The notes under the pieces: generated by a model | What the model was told of the DNA's origin: nothing | Seen by the model: only the letters and a program-made list of their open reading frames with translations | Databases searched by the model: none | Part shown: positions 19,490 through 28,721 of the stretch, piece by piece | Layout of the letters: each line of letters starts with the position of its first letter | How positions within the stretch are numbered: position 1 is the stretch's first letter | Assembly (NCBI RefSeq): GCF_001425325.1 | Contig: NZ_LMEH01000001.1 | Span: 1,392,688 to 1,456,687 of the forward strand | Length of the DNA: 64,000 nucleotides | Origin: Leifsonia sp. Root1293 | GTDB taxonomy: Bacteria > Actinomycetota > Actinomycetes > Actinomycetales > Microbacteriaceae | Direction: 5' to 3' | Made by a program: the position numbers and the translations under genes

Positions 19490-20628
19490 TCTATCTCGAC
19501 AACGCCGCGACGACCCCCGTGCGCCGGGAGGCGATCGAAGCGATGTGGCCCTTCCTCACCGGCGACTTCGGCAACGCATCGAGCGTGCATTCCTTGGGCG
19601 CTCGTGCAGCGGACGCCCTCCGCGGCGCGCGCGCAGAGCTGGCCCGGGTGACTGGAGCTCGAGCGGGGGACGTCATCTTCACCTCGGGCGGTACCGAGGC
19701 CGACAACCTGGCGATCAAGGGCATCGCCCTCGCCTCGCCTCGCGGTCGGCACATCATCACGACGGCCATCGAGCACGAGGCCGTTCTCGAGTCGGTGGCC
19801 CACCTCGAGCGCGTGCACGGCTTCGACATCACAGTGCTGCCCGTCGACGATGCCGGCCTCGTGTCGCCGGATGCCCTCCGAAGCGCTCTGCGCGCGGATA
19901 CCACCCTGGTCAGCATCCAGTACGCCAACAACGAGATCGGCACGGTGCAGCCGATCGCCGAACTCGCCGCCATCGCCGCAGCCCGCGGCGTCCCGTTCCA
20001 CACCGATGCCGTCCAGGCCGCCGGATGGCTCCCCCTCCGCCTCGACGACCTCGGCGTCGACGCCCTCTCGCTCGCCGGCCACAAGGTGGGAGCGCCCAAG
20101 GGCATCGGGGCTCTCCTCGTGCGCGGCCGCATCCCCCTCGAACCCGTGCTGCACGGCGGCGGCCAGGAGCGCGGCCGCCGCAGCGGCACCGAGAACGTCG
20201 CCGGTGCCGTGGCCTTCGCCACGGCACTGCGTCTGGCGGAGTCCGAGCGTGCGGATGCCGCGGCCAGGGCGACGGCGCTCCGAGAGGATTTCATCGCCGC
20301 CGTGCTCGCGTCGGTTCCCGCTGCTCGGCTCACCGGCGACGCCGCGCGCCGGCTGCCCGGGACGGCCTCGTTCGTCTTCCCGGGCACGAGCGGCGAGGCT
20401 GTCCTGCTCGAACTGGAGAAGCGCGACGTCGTGTGCTCGAGCGGATCGGCCTGCGCGGCCGGCAGCGACGAGGCCTCGCACGTTCTCCTGGCGGTCGGGC
20501 TCGACACCGAGGTGGCTCAGACCGCCGTGCGCTTCACCCTGGCGGGCACGACGACGGCCGATGACCTGGCGGCCGCGGCCGCGGCCACCGTGCAGGCGGT
20601 CGCCGCGGTGTCCGGCATCCGGAGCTGA
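19486..20628 (+). CDS. cysteine desulfurase (IscS/NifS type) in the NAD operon
   Basis: A PLP enzyme that takes sulfur from cysteine to build Fe-S clusters. The 380-residue protein starts YLDNAATTP, has TEADNLAIKG, the cofactor lysine in SLAGHKVGAPKG, and the catalytic cysteine in VCSSGSACAAGS. The start is a GTG overlapping the nadC stop by 4 bases. Position in the nad operon suggests dedicated sulfur supply for the NadA cluster, similar to the nifS-like gene next to nad genes in Bacillus; that role is inferred. Confidence 0.92.
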   Translation: MIYLDNAATTPVRREAIEAMWPFLTGDFGNASSVHSLGARAADALRGARAELARVTGARAGDVIFTSGGTEADNLAIKGIALASPRGRHIITTAIEHEAVLESVAHLERVHGFDITVLPVDDAGLVSPDALRSALRADTTLVSIQYANNEIGTVQPIAELAAIAAARGVPFHTDAVQAAGWLPLRLDDLGVDALSLAGHKVGAPKGIGALLVRGRIPLEPVLHGGGQERGRRSGTENVAGAVAFATALRLAESERADAAARATALREDFIAAVLASVPAARLTGDAARRLPGTASFVFPGTSGEAVLLELEKRDVVCSSGSACAAGSDEASHVLLAVGLDTEVAQTAVRFTLAGTTTADDLAAAAAATVQAVAAVSGIRS

Positions 20629-20634
20629 ATCGGC

Positions 20635-21651
20635 CTAGAGCCAGCCTCGCTTTTTGAAGACCTTGTACAGGCCGAACCCCATGCCCACCATGAGCAGCAG
20701 CGCGAACGGGTAGCCCCAGGTCCAGTGCAGCTCGGGCATGTGATCGAAGTTCATCCCGTAGACGGTGCCCACCAGGGTCGGTGCGAACAGGATCGCGGCC
20801 CAGCTGGAGATCTTCTTCACCTCTTCGCTTTGGGCGATGTTGGTCTCGGAGAGATTGCGCATCTCGTCGTTCTGGCGCTGGCCCACGAGGGTCAGCTGCA
20901 CCGTGAGCGCGTTCTGCAGCAGCTGGCGGTAGCTGTCGCCGCGGTCGATGATGCGCAGCACATGGTCGTTCACGTCGCGCAGGTGCCGCTGCAGCTCGAG
21001 GTCGACTCCGTACTTCTCCGATCCGGCCTGCAGCCCGGCCAGCATGCCGACGAGAGGCTGCGTCGCCCGCTGGAACTTGATCACCTCGCCCGAGAGGTCG
21101 TAGATGCGCCGGGAGACTGCGGGGTCTCCGTCGAAGATCTGGTCCTCGATCTCGTCGATGTCGTTCTCGAGTCCGGCCATGACCGGCGTGTACTCGTCGA
21201 CCACCTCGTCGAGGATCGCGTACAGCACGGCCTCCGGTCCCTGGGCGAGAAGGTCGGGTGCAGCCTCGAGACGGTGTCGCACCGCGGCGAGGTCTGGGGC
21301 CTCCGCGTGGCGGATGCTCACGACGAAGTCCGGTCCGACGAAGATGTGCACCTCGCCGAACTCCACCTCCTCGACCTCATCGAGGTAGCGAGCGGGTCTC
21401 AACACCACGAACAGGGTGTCGCCGTAGCGCTCGAGCTTGGCCCGCTGGTGACCCGTCCTGGCGTCCTCGACCGCGAGGTGGTGCAGTCCGAACTCGGCCG
21501 CGACAGCGTTGAGCTCGGTCTCACTCGGCCTGTACAACCCGATCCAGGCGAAGCCGCCGAGTTCCGCCTTCGCCTCGAGCGTCAGGTCGAGCGTCTCGGG
21601 CGTCGCCGCCCTCTTCCCGTCGACGTAGACGGCATTGTCGATGACGGCCAT
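20635..21651 (-). CDS. corA: CorA-family magnesium/cobalt transporter
   Basis: A 338-residue divalent cation channel. A large cytoplasmic N-terminal funnel domain is followed by two C-terminal helices, the first ending in the signature YGMNF (GMN motif) and the short loop DHMPELHWTWGYP, with a basic tail. It converges on the desulfurase gene with only 6 bases between stops. No M-box leader was recognised upstream. The substrate is probably Mg2+; Co2+ or Ni2+ are possible. Confidence 0.94.
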   Translation of the reverse strand: MAVIDNAVYVDGKRAATPETLDLTLEAKAELGGFAWIGLYRPSETELNAVAAEFGLHHLAVEDARTGHQRAKLERYGDTLFVVLRPARYLDEVEEVEFGEVHIFVGPDFVVSIRHAEAPDLAAVRHRLEAAPDLLAQGPEAVLYAILDEVVDEYTPVMAGLENDIDEIEDQIFDGDPAVSRRIYDLSGEVIKFQRATQPLVGMLAGLQAGSEKYGVDLELQRHLRDVNDHVLRIIDRGDSYRQLLQNALTVQLTLVGQRQNDEMRNLSETNIAQSEEVKKISSWAAILFAPTLVGTVYGMNFDHMPELHWTWGYPFALLLMVGMGFGLYKVFKKRGWL

Positions 21652-21873
21652 GGATTCCTTCGGTGCAGCGGGCGGACCGCCTCAGAGTACGCCGCGGTGT
21701 CGGCTGCTCGCGGTACCCTCGCGGAACACTCACGGTCGACATCCGGAATTCTTCCTGCGTTCCGGGAATGTCATCGGTTCCCATGCGGTTCGCACTCAGT
21801 ACACGCGACAGCTGTCCGGACCGATGGCCATCTCGATCGCCCAGCCGAACCTTCCACCGTTAAGGGGATCCCT

Positions 21874-23409
21874 GTGACCGACAAGACCACCTCCGACGCC
21901 GTCGCGCCGAGTAATCTGGCCTCCGGCCACACCGACCAGGGCGCGCAGACCCAGGCGGATGCCGCCAGCGCGACTCGCGCCGGCCGAGAGCGCGGCGTGC
22001 TGTGGGTGCTGCTCGTCGCCACCTTCGTGGTCATCCTGAACGAGACGATCATGAGCGTCGCGATCAAGACGCTCCAGGTCGACCTCGGCATCGACGCCAG
22101 GGCGGCGCAGTGGCTCTCCACCTCGTTCATGCTCACGATGGCCATCGTTATCCCCGTGACGGGCTTCCTGCTGCAGCGCTTCACCACCAGGTCGATGTTC
22201 ATCACGGCGATGACGCTGTTCTCCCTCGGCACGCTGCTCGCCGGTCTCGCACCCGGATTCGAGGTGCTCCTCGCGGCCCGCATCATCCAGGCCACGGGAA
22301 CGGCCATCATGATGCCGCTCCTGATGACGACGATCATGACCGTCGTGCCCTCCGCGGAGCGTGGCAAGACCATGGGCAACGTCTCGATCGTCATCTCGGT
22401 CGCTCCGGCGATCGGTCCGATCATCTCGGGCGTCGTGCTCTCGCTGCTGAGCTGGCGCTGGATGTTCTGGATCGTGCTGCCCATCGCCCTCGCGATGCTC
22501 CTCCTGGGCTTCCGTCGACTGCAGAACGTCGGCGAGACGCGCAAGGCTCCCATCGACACGCTCTCGGTGGTGCTCTCGGCCTTCGGCTTCGGCGGTCTCG
22601 TCTACGGCCTGAGCCGTATCGGCGAGGCGCCGGCCGCGGGTGCGGACGCCGCCATGGCCGCCATGCCCATGTGGGTCTCGCTCGGCATCGGCGCCGTGTC
22701 GCTGGCGGCGTTCATCATCCGTCAGCTCCTGCTGCAGCGTCGCGACCGTGCGCTGCTCGACCTGCGCGTGTTCCGGTCGTCGACCTTCACCTTCTCGGTG
22801 ACGATGATGGCCGTCAGCATGATGGCCCTGTTCGGCACGATCATCGTGCTGCCCATCTACATGCAGCAGGTGCTCGGCCTGCCCACCTGGCAGATCGGCC
22901 TCATCCTGCTTCCCGGCGGCCTCGTCATGGGCCTGCTCGCACCTCTCGTCGGACGCCTGTACGACAAGGTCGGCCCCCGCGTGCTGCTCGTCCCCGGGGC
23001 GATCGTCGTGAGCGCAGTGCTCTGGGCGCTCACCACCGTGTCCGAGGACACCTCGCCCATGTTCGTCCTCGCTGCCCACATCACCCTGAGCGTGGGGCTG
23101 GCGTTCCTGTTCACACCGCTGTTCACCGCCGGCCTCGGTTCTGTTCAGCCGCGCCTGTACTCGCACGGCAGCGCGGTCATCGGCACAGTGCAGCAGGTCG
23201 CCGGTGCCACCGGAACCGCACTGTTCATCACGCTCATGGCCACGCAGACGGCCTCGCTCACCGCGGCAGGCGAGGCTCCGAATGCTGCTGCTGCCGGTGG
23301 AGTGCAGGCGGCGTTCCTCGCCGGAGCCATCATCTCGATGCTCGGCATCGTCGCGGCACTCTTCATCCGCAAGCCCGTCGACGCCCCCGAGGGCATCATC
23401 GCCCACTGA
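21874..23409 (+). CDS. MFS transporter, DHA2 (EmrB/QacA) family
   Basis: A proton-driven drug or metabolite exporter with 14 predicted helices and 511 residues. After a polar N-terminus of about 40 residues come NETIMSVAIKTLQVDLGI in the first helix region (motif D1-like), RFTTRSMF (motif A) and APAIGPIISG (motif C, typical of antiporters). The GTG start has AAGGGG upstream. It is divergent from corA across 222 bases in which no operator was evident. The substrate is unknown. Confidence 0.92.
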   Translation: MTDKTTSDAVAPSNLASGHTDQGAQTQADAASATRAGRERGVLWVLLVATFVVILNETIMSVAIKTLQVDLGIDARAAQWLSTSFMLTMAIVIPVTGFLLQRFTTRSMFITAMTLFSLGTLLAGLAPGFEVLLAARIIQATGTAIMMPLLMTTIMTVVPSAERGKTMGNVSIVISVAPAIGPIISGVVLSLLSWRWMFWIVLPIALAMLLLGFRRLQNVGETRKAPIDTLSVVLSAFGFGGLVYGLSRIGEAPAAGADAAMAAMPMWVSLGIGAVSLAAFIIRQLLLQRRDRALLDLRVFRSSTFTFSVTMMAVSMMALFGTIIVLPIYMQQVLGLPTWQIGLILLPGGLVMGLLAPLVGRLYDKVGPRVLLVPGAIVVSAVLWALTTVSEDTSPMFVLAAHITLSVGLAFLFTPLFTAGLGSVQPRLYSHGSAVIGTVQQVAGATGTALFITLMATQTASLTAAGEAPNAAAAGGVQAAFLAGAIISMLGIVAALFIRKPVDAPEGIIAH

Positions 23410-23468
23410 CCGGAGGCGGTGCGCAACGGGGTTGACCATGCCCACCGAGGGCTGATTAGGCTGAGATC

Positions 23469-23600
23469 ATGAGCGACAACACTGCTGCAGACCGCGAGGA
23501 ACTGGACCGCGAGGAGGAGGAGGTCTCCCCCGAGCCCGAGATCCTCAAGGAGTGGCTGCCTGACGCTGAGCCCTCCGACGGTCCGGCGCCGGCTCCCTGA
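23469..23600 (+). CDS. small acidic protein of unknown function
   Basis: A 43-codon frame that starts MSDNTAADREELDREEEE and ends in a Pro/Ala-rich stretch. It is strongly acidic, with no membrane segment. It begins 59 bases after the MFS transporter and its end overlaps the hydrolase gene on the other strand by 56 bases. A clear ribosome-binding site is lacking. It is plausible as a short accessory protein but could be a chance frame. Confidence 0.4.
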   Translation: MSDNTAADREELDREEEEVSPEPEILKEWLPDAEPSDGPAPAP

Positions 23601-24150
23601 GCACCGCCTCGGCGAACGCATCCACCAGGGCTCGGCCAACGGGCCAGTCCGCCAGACCGCTCGCGCCGTTGATGTGCCCCAGCGCGCCCGCCACAACGGG
23701 CTCCGCCTTCCAACGCCGGGCCAGCTCGGCCGCCGCATCCGGTGAGCAGTAGGGATCGTCGCTGCTGAGGATCAGCAGCAGGGGAACGGATACCGCCCCT
23801 CTGGCGATGCCGATGAAGCTCGGGCACCGCTCCGGGAAGATGTCGATCGCCTCATCGGGCGGCGCGACGAGCACGGCGCCGGCGACGCCGGCGGGGTGTG
23901 CCCTGCCCAGCCACTCGACGGCGGCGATGCAGCCCAGACTGTGAGCGACGAGAAGGACAGCGCCGGCTTCGGACTCCAGCGCGCTGTCGACGGCGTCATC
24001 GAGAGCCCTCATCCAGTCCTCGAGTTCGGGACTCGTCCAGGACCCGGGCGCGATGCTTCGGATCTGCGGGTCGTCCCCCGCCCACAGGGTCTGCCAATGC
24101 TGCTCGCCCGATCCGTCGATGCCCGGCACCATAACGATGTTCATGGTCAT
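23545..24150 (-). CDS. RBBP9/YdeN-family serine hydrolase
   Basis: A compact alpha/beta hydrolase of about 200 residues. It starts MNIVMVPGIDGSGEQHWQTLW, has the nucleophile elbow AHSLGC, the acid in SSDDPYC and the histidine in GHINGASGLADWP, a complete triad typical of the RBBP9 family. The substrate is unknown. The start is uncertain: ATGs occur at 24171, 24150 and 24144, and none has a strong ribosome-binding site; the conserved part begins at 24144. Its 3' end overlaps the small acidic frame. Confidence 0.87.
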   Translation of the reverse strand: MTMNIVMVPGIDGSGEQHWQTLWAGDDPQIRSIAPGSWTSPELEDWMRALDDAVDSALESEAGAVLLVAHSLGCIAAVEWLGRAHPAGVAGAVLVAPPDEAIDIFPERCPSFIGIARGAVSVPLLLILSSDDPYCSPDAAAELARRWKAEPVVAGALGHINGASGLADWPVGRALVDAFAEAVLREPAPDRRRAQRQAATP

Positions 24151-24207
24151 CAACTCTGCCAGCGTGGGCATGGCGGGACCGCTGGCGAAGCGTCATCCTT
24201 CGTCGAC

Positions 24208-24235
24208 AAGCCGCCACGACGCATCGTGGCGGCTT
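24208..24235 (-). terminator. hairpin terminator downstream of the RraB-like gene
   Basis: A perfect 12-bp stem, AAGCCGCCACGA with its complement, encloses a CGCA tetraloop and starts 18 bases after the stop of the RraB-like gene. It separates that gene from the hydrolase gene on the same strand. No T-run is present beyond the TT that ends the stem. Confidence 0.75.
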
Positions 24236-24252
24236 CTCACCTCATCGGCCCG

Positions 24253-24648
24253 TCAGGACCAGTGGATCTCCTCGGGAGTGTCGGGGATGTGCACGAGGGG
24301 TCTGCGCGCTGTCACGACGGGAGCACCCCACCCGTCGTAGTCGCCGGAGTGGGCATCGACGATGGCGGTGACGGCGCGCACGAAGTACCGGGCGCTCTCC
24401 TCGTCGACGGCGTCGAGCCGCACGGCGCACATCACGTGCGAACTGCTCGTCGACATCGTTGAGCAGCGGAACGACAGCCGCTCCAGCTCGGCGACCGCCG
24501 CCTGGGCGTCGTCGTCCGTCGGGAAAGAGGCGAAATGTTCGACCTCGCGGAGCCGGGACAGGTCGTCGCCGAGGATACGGCGATTGTCGATCTGCGTGCG
24601 ATCGACTGCGAACTGAGAGGCGAGACGTCGGGTGTACTCGTCGGTCAT
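24253..24648 (-). CDS. RraB-like (ribonuclease E inhibitor domain) protein
   Basis: A 131-residue cytoplasmic protein. The central part, DDLSRLREVEHFASFPTDDDAQAAVAELERLSF, resembles the RraB family, whose enterobacterial member binds RNase E and slows RNA decay. Whether the actinobacterial relatives do the same is not established. The ATG at 24648 has AAGGGATC upstream; the frame is open for another 58 codons, but that part looks non-coding. A terminator follows. Confidence 0.72.
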   Translation of the reverse strand: MTDEYTRRLASQFAVDRTQIDNRRILGDDLSRLREVEHFASFPTDDDAQAAVAELERLSFRCSTMSTSSSHVMCAVRLDAVDEESARYFVRAVTAIVDAHSGDYDGWGAPVVTARRPLVHIPDTPEEIHWS

Positions 24649-24772
24649 TCGTTGATCCCTTCTGTGACCATTAGTGGTCACAGTACCGACTCCCCCGTTC
24701 GGGGCGCATCCTCTCTTCACAGCTCTCAGCGGTCTCGAAGAAAAGACCCTGATCGACGCTGAGAAAAATCGG

Positions 24773-26437
24773 TCAGCAGTCGGGACGGCAGGAGCGCTGC
24801 GACAACGCGTCCACCAGCACATCGCCCAGATCCTCCGGCTTGGTGGCCGAGTACGCGGCCCCTCCCGTCGCCTTCGCGATCTTCGTCATCGCGTCGAGGT
24901 CGGTGTCGGGTCCGAAGCCGATCATGATGACGGGCACCGGCTTGTCGGGATCGGCCTGTTCCTCGAGCTGGGCGAGAAGGTCGTCGAGGGTGATCCCGTT
25001 CTCGTCCTCGTTCCTGCCGTCGGTGATCACCAGCAGCGAATTCACCTTCGAGGCGTCGTACCCGTCGCGCACGTTCTTCACGCCGGCGAGAGTGGTGTCG
25101 TAGAGACCGGTCGCGCCTCCCAGTCGATCGGGGAGCGAACCGATAATGCCGGCGATCTGTTCGCTGTGCGCAGCGTCGCCGAGTGGGGCGATGGGCGCGA
25201 GGTCCTCCCAGTCCTTCTCTCCGTCGCGCTGGGTCGAGAACACCCAGACACCGAGCTCGACCTCGCCCGAGAACTTCTGCAGGGCACCGGATGCGGCCTG
25301 CTGGAAGATGTCGATGCGCCGGAGTCCGCTCTCCGAGGGCTCCTCCATCGAGCCGGACACGTCGATCGCGGCCAGCATCCGCGACCGCAGGTTGAGCACC
25401 CCCCAGCTGCGCAGGATGCTGAGCTGGGAGGCACCGTCGGCTCCAGCCATGAGCACGACGGGCTGGGCCACGACGCCAGGAGCGTCGATCACGCCGGTGC
25501 CGTCGCCCTCGCGAAATCCGCCGGCCGTGATCGCGTCACCCGAGGCGTGGACCGCCTCCTCGAAGGAGGCGATGAGCTCATCGAGCTTCTCGTCACCGGT
25601 CGACTCCCCGCCGACGCGCACGAAGGGGAAGCCGACTCCCGTGGTGCCATCGCTCGGATAGATCGCCAGGAACTGGTCGCTGTCCGGCGCGGAGTTCGTG
25701 GACGCCACGGCCTGCTCGGTGGTCACGACGACGGTCGGGGTCGAGGCCGACTCCGCCGAGACGAGAGCGGCGTCCAGCGACCGCGGGATCGTCCTGCCGA
25801 GAGCGATCATCGCTCCGGCGAACGGGCGGGCGTCGTCGCCTGGAGCATGCGCTCCGAGCGCCCCGAGCGCGGCGAGACTCGCCCCACTGCCCTCGGGGTC
25901 GGGGAGCAGTGCCGACACCGACCCGTCGAGGATCGACGACCATCCGACGGGCTGTTCCGCGAAGGCCGCCGATTGCGCGGCCGGCGCTGCGAAGACGACG
26001 GGCGTCGTGGCGACGGCATCACCGAAGGCGGCGGTCGGCGCCGGCCGCCCCAGCGAGGCGGCCGTCGCATCGGTGCGCGTTCGCCACGCGGCGGAATCCG
26101 GGACCCAGATGTCGGCGTGCACATCGTTTCCCGCCGCCAGCACCGATGCGGTGTCTGCAGAGGCCTGGGGCTTCACCGTGGTCTGCGTGCACGGGTGGGC
26201 GGCATCGAACTCGGCCGCGATGCCGGCCATGACCGGGGCTATGGCCGGGTCGGCGACGACGGCCAGAGGGCGCACGGTGTCGCAGGACGGTGTCGACGCG
26301 CCGGTGGGGATGATCCCCCCGAGCGAGCCGCTCGCCCACGCGATGCCGCCACCGGCCACCAGGCACACGGCGACGAGCGCAGCGACGGAACCCCAGATCA
26401 GCCCCGGACGGCGTCGCTTGACTGTGTGACGTCCCAC
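24773..26437 (-). CDS. membrane-anchored solute-binding/VWA-domain protein
   Basis: About 554 residues. After a basic start comes one membrane helix ([20 protein letters not shown]), then a bacterial extracellular solute-binding-like domain (about residues 55-330, [22 protein letters not shown]), and a C-terminal von Willebrand A domain with an intact MIDAS motif DVSGSM at about 359-364 and [14 protein letters not shown]. It probably acts outside the membrane in metal-dependent binding; the ligand is unknown. GTG at 26437 has GGAG at a 5-base spacing; a GTG two codons upstream is the alternative. Confidence 0.85.
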   Translation of the reverse strand: MGRHTVKRRRPGLIWGSVAALVAVCLVAGGGIAWASGSLGGIIPTGASTPSCDTVRPLAVVADPAIAPVMAGIAAEFDAAHPCTQTTVKPQASADTASVLAAGNDVHADIWVPDSAAWRTRTDATAASLGRPAPTAAFGDAVATTPVVFAAPAAQSAAFAEQPVGWSSILDGSVSALLPDPEGSGASLAALGALGAHAPGDDARPFAGAMIALGRTIPRSLDAALVSAESASTPTVVVTTEQAVASTNSAPDSDQFLAIYPSDGTTGVGFPFVRVGGESTGDEKLDELIASFEEAVHASGDAITAGGFREGDGTGVIDAPGVVAQPVVLMAGADGASQLSILRSWGVLNLRSRMLAAIDVSGSMEEPSESGLRRIDIFQQAASGALQKFSGEVELGVWVFSTQRDGEKDWEDLAPIAPLGDAAHSEQIAGIIGSLPDRLGGATGLYDTTLAGVKNVRDGYDASKVNSLLVITDGRNEDENGITLDDLLAQLEEQADPDKPVPVIMIGFGPDTDLDAMTKIAKATGGAAYSATKPEDLGDVLVDALSQRSCRPDC

Positions 26438-26553
26438 GATCACTCCATTGTCGATACGTGGCCGTCAGCAGCCAGGGTTCGTTGAGATGTGGTGACCCCC
26501 GAGAGAGGGCCGACGTCAGTGTATCCGACAGGTTCAGAAGCGCAAGAGGCCGC

Positions 26554-27234
26554 TCAGTCGAGGTGCGGTGCCCGTTCGCGCAGACCCGTGATGAGAGTCG
26601 CGACCAGCTCACGGATGCCGACTCCCAGGTCGATGCGCATGGCCGCGAGCGCCGGATCGGCGGCGTAGGCCTCCGCCATGGCCGGGGACGGCTGCGAGGC
26701 CGCCCACAGTCCGCCGATGACGATGACCGTGCCCCCGGCGAACGCCAGGGCGGCAGCATCGCCGTTCTCCCCCAGCGCCGGCCGGGCGAACTGCGCCAGC
26801 TGGTGCGCCGTGTCGATGGAGGAGTGCTTGTAGGCGGCAGCGGCCTGCACCGAGACGTTCCGTTCGAGCACGACGGCGGCACTGGCGCACAGGTCGCAGA
26901 AGACCGGACGCGCCACCGCGGTCGTGGCGATCATGGTGGCGAGGCCGTCGACAGAAGCGGCCCCGCGCGGATCCGCATCCGCCAGCGCACCCAGGTCTGC
27001 GAGCCAGGCGCGGAATTCGCGGTCGTACAACTCGAGCAGCACGGCCTCACGGGAGTCGAAGTAGCGCAGCACGTTCGACTTCGCGAGGCCGACCCGGTGA
27101 GCGAGCGCGGTGAGGCTCAACTCCGGCACACGGGATTCGGCGAGGATGCCGGCCGCCGCGTCCAGGATGGCCTGGCGGCGCTCTGCGCGCTGCTCGTCGC
27201 TGCGCGCCCTGTGGAACGGAGCAGAGAAGGTCAT
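26554..27234 (-). CDS. TetR-family transcriptional regulator
   Basis: A 226-residue repressor-type protein. The N-terminal helix-turn-helix spans about residues 24-66 ([41 protein letters not shown]), and a variable ligand-binding C-terminal domain follows. It is divergent from the short-chain dehydrogenase gene, and the 96 bases between them hold two related inverted repeats that are natural operators. The inducer is unknown; control of the neighbouring dehydrogenase and itself is the likely function. Confidence 0.92.
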   Translation of the reverse strand: MTFSAPFHRARSDEQRAERRQAILDAAAGILAESRVPELSLTALAHRVGLAKSNVLRYFDSREAVLLELYDREFRAWLADLGALADADPRGAASVDGLATMIATTAVARPVFCDLCASAAVVLERNVSVQAAAAYKHSSIDTAHQLAQFARPALGENGDAAALAFAGGTVIVIGGLWAASQPSPAMAEAYAADPALAAMRIDLGVGIRELVATLITGLRERAPHLD

Positions 27235-27258
27235 CCTGAGTCTTTCCTCACCATCGGA

Positions 27259-27283
27259 GATAACAGAACTGCGGTCTGTTATC
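27259..27283. promoter_or_regulatory. TetR operator 1 (candidate)
   Basis: The inverted repeat GATAACAGA-N7-TCTGTTATC is perfect over 9 bases per arm. It lies 25 bases from the tetR start codon and shares the core AGA-N7-TCT and the right arm GGTCTRTTATC with the second site. The position allows repression of both divergent genes. Confidence 0.72.
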
Positions 27284-27295
27284 GTGGCCTCGAAG

Positions 27296-27314
27296 AGACC
27301 ACCGGTCTATTATC
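27296..27314. promoter_or_regulatory. TetR operator 2 (candidate)
   Basis: AGACC-ACC-GGTCT followed by ATTATC repeats the right half of operator 1 with one substitution. Its centre lies 31 bases from that of operator 1, about three helix turns, so two dimers would bind the same face. It ends 17 bases before the dehydrogenase start and covers the region just upstream of its ribosome-binding site. Confidence 0.6.
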
Positions 27315-27330
27315 TCGCGAAGGAGTCTCC

Positions 27331-28257
27331 ATGTACACGGTGCCCGACCAGTCCGGACGCCTCGTCGTCGTCACCGGCGCGAACAGCGGAACCGGAAGGG
27401 AGGCCACGAGACGCCTCGCCGCCGCCGGAGCGCACGTCGTCATGGCCGTGCGCACGATCGAGAAGGGAGAGGCCGCCCGTTCCGAGATCCTGGAGCAGCA
27501 CCCCGAGGCGAGCCTCGAAGTCCGGCACATCGACCTCTCCGAGCTGGCCACGGTGCGGACCTTCGCCGACTCGCTCCTCGCCGATGGCCGGCCTCTCGAC
27601 ATCCTCGTCAACAATGCCGGCGTGATGGCACCGCCGAAGCGGATGGAGACCCGCGATGGCTTCGAACTGCAGTTCGGCTCCAACTTCCTGGGTCCGTTCG
27701 CGCTGACGAACCTGCTCCTGCCGCTCGTGCTCGAGTCGGGGCATCCGCGGGTCGCCACCATGACCAGCGGAGTGGCCAACGCCGGGCGGATTCACTTCGA
27801 CGACCTGCAGTACGTCGACCGTCGTTATGTGCCGATGCTCGCGTACGCGCAGTCGAAGCTCGCGAACATGCTCGCCGCCCAGCACCTCGCTCGAGTGTCG
27901 GACGAACGGGGATGGAAGCTGATCAGCACCTTCGCGCACCCGGGGTTCACCCGCACGAACCTGCAGAGCGCGGGCGCAAACCTGGGCCGCGAGACACCGC
28001 GGCGGTCGCCCCTGTCCGGGGAGCACACCATCGTGCCATCGCAGGGCGTCGAGCAGGGGACCGAGCCGCTGCTGTTCGCCGCGACCTACCCGTATGCGTC
28101 GCAGGGGAGCTACTACGGCCCCGACCGGCTGGGTCTCGTCGGCCCCACCAAGCGGGTCGACCCGCCGCGCTCCGCTCGCGGTGTCGACCTGGCAGCCTCG
28201 CTCTGGAGCGTGGCGGAGTCGCTCACCGGCACTCGCCTGCCGGATGCGAAACCATGA
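27331..28257 (+). CDS. short-chain dehydrogenase/reductase
   Basis: An NAD(P)-dependent oxidoreductase of the SDR superfamily, 308 residues, close to the retinol-dehydrogenase/protochlorophyllide-reductase-like group. The cofactor motif is [11 protein letters not shown] near residue 15, NNAG marks the central strand, and the catalytic pair is in YAQSK with a Ser in MTSGVA. The ATG has AAGGAG seven bases upstream. It is divergent from the TetR gene and likely its target. The substrate is unknown. Confidence 0.92.
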   Translation: MYTVPDQSGRLVVVTGANSGTGREATRRLAAAGAHVVMAVRTIEKGEAARSEILEQHPEASLEVRHIDLSELATVRTFADSLLADGRPLDILVNNAGVMAPPKRMETRDGFELQFGSNFLGPFALTNLLLPLVLESGHPRVATMTSGVANAGRIHFDDLQYVDRRYVPMLAYAQSKLANMLAAQHLARVSDERGWKLISTFAHPGFTRTNLQSAGANLGRETPRRSPLSGEHTIVPSQGVEQGTEPLLFAATYPYASQGSYYGPDRLGLVGPTKRVDPPRSARGVDLAASLWSVAESLTGTRLPDAKP

Positions 28258-28261
28258 GCCT

Positions 28262-28720
28262 CTAGAGCACGGCGTCGATCCCGTCGGCTTCCAGATAGGC
28301 GGTGCCGTAGAGATCGCAGCCGATGATGGCGAGGCCGCGCACGAGGTCGGCGTCGAAGACGAACGGCGCCTGCGTGCTCGACGAGATCGCCGACCACCAG
28401 ATGCGCAGTTCGTAGTCGGCGCGCAGTGTCTCGAGTTGCCCCTGCTTCTCGCGGAACACGTCGACGAGGAGGCGGATGCTGGTGGATCCGGCCGCATCCG
28501 CCACTCCACTCCGGGCCGGATCCGCTCGCACGGTGTGCTCCCAGAGCGAGTGGGTGTACTGCGTCGGCGAATGACTGCCGGCCCGGCGTGAGCGGGAGCG
28601 TCGGCGGGTATCGCCGATCTCATGGATGGACGTGGGCTCAACGCCGAGGGCGGCGGTCACCGCCGCCGCGCTCAGATGGTCGGAGTAGATCGCGAGCGTC
28701 GCGATGTCGTCAGTCGGCAT
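28262..28720 (-). CDS. DUF4279-like cytoplasmic protein
   Basis: A 152-residue protein. The N-terminal TLAIYSDHLSAAAVTAALGVEPTSIHEIGD resembles the start of DUF4279 proteins; the function is unknown. The ATG at 28720 has a GGGGGG ribosome-binding site and lies one base after the stop of the LON-domain gene, so the two are co-transcribed. The dehydrogenase gene converges with only 4 bases between stops and no visible terminator. Confidence 0.72.
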   Translation of the reverse strand: MPTDDIATLAIYSDHLSAAAVTAALGVEPTSIHEIGDTRRRSRSRRAGSHSPTQYTHSLWEHTVRADPARSGVADAAGSTSIRLLVDVFREKQGQLETLRADYELRIWWSAISSSTQAPFVFDADLVRGLAIIGCDLYGTAYLEADGIDAVL

Positions 28721-28721
28721 G

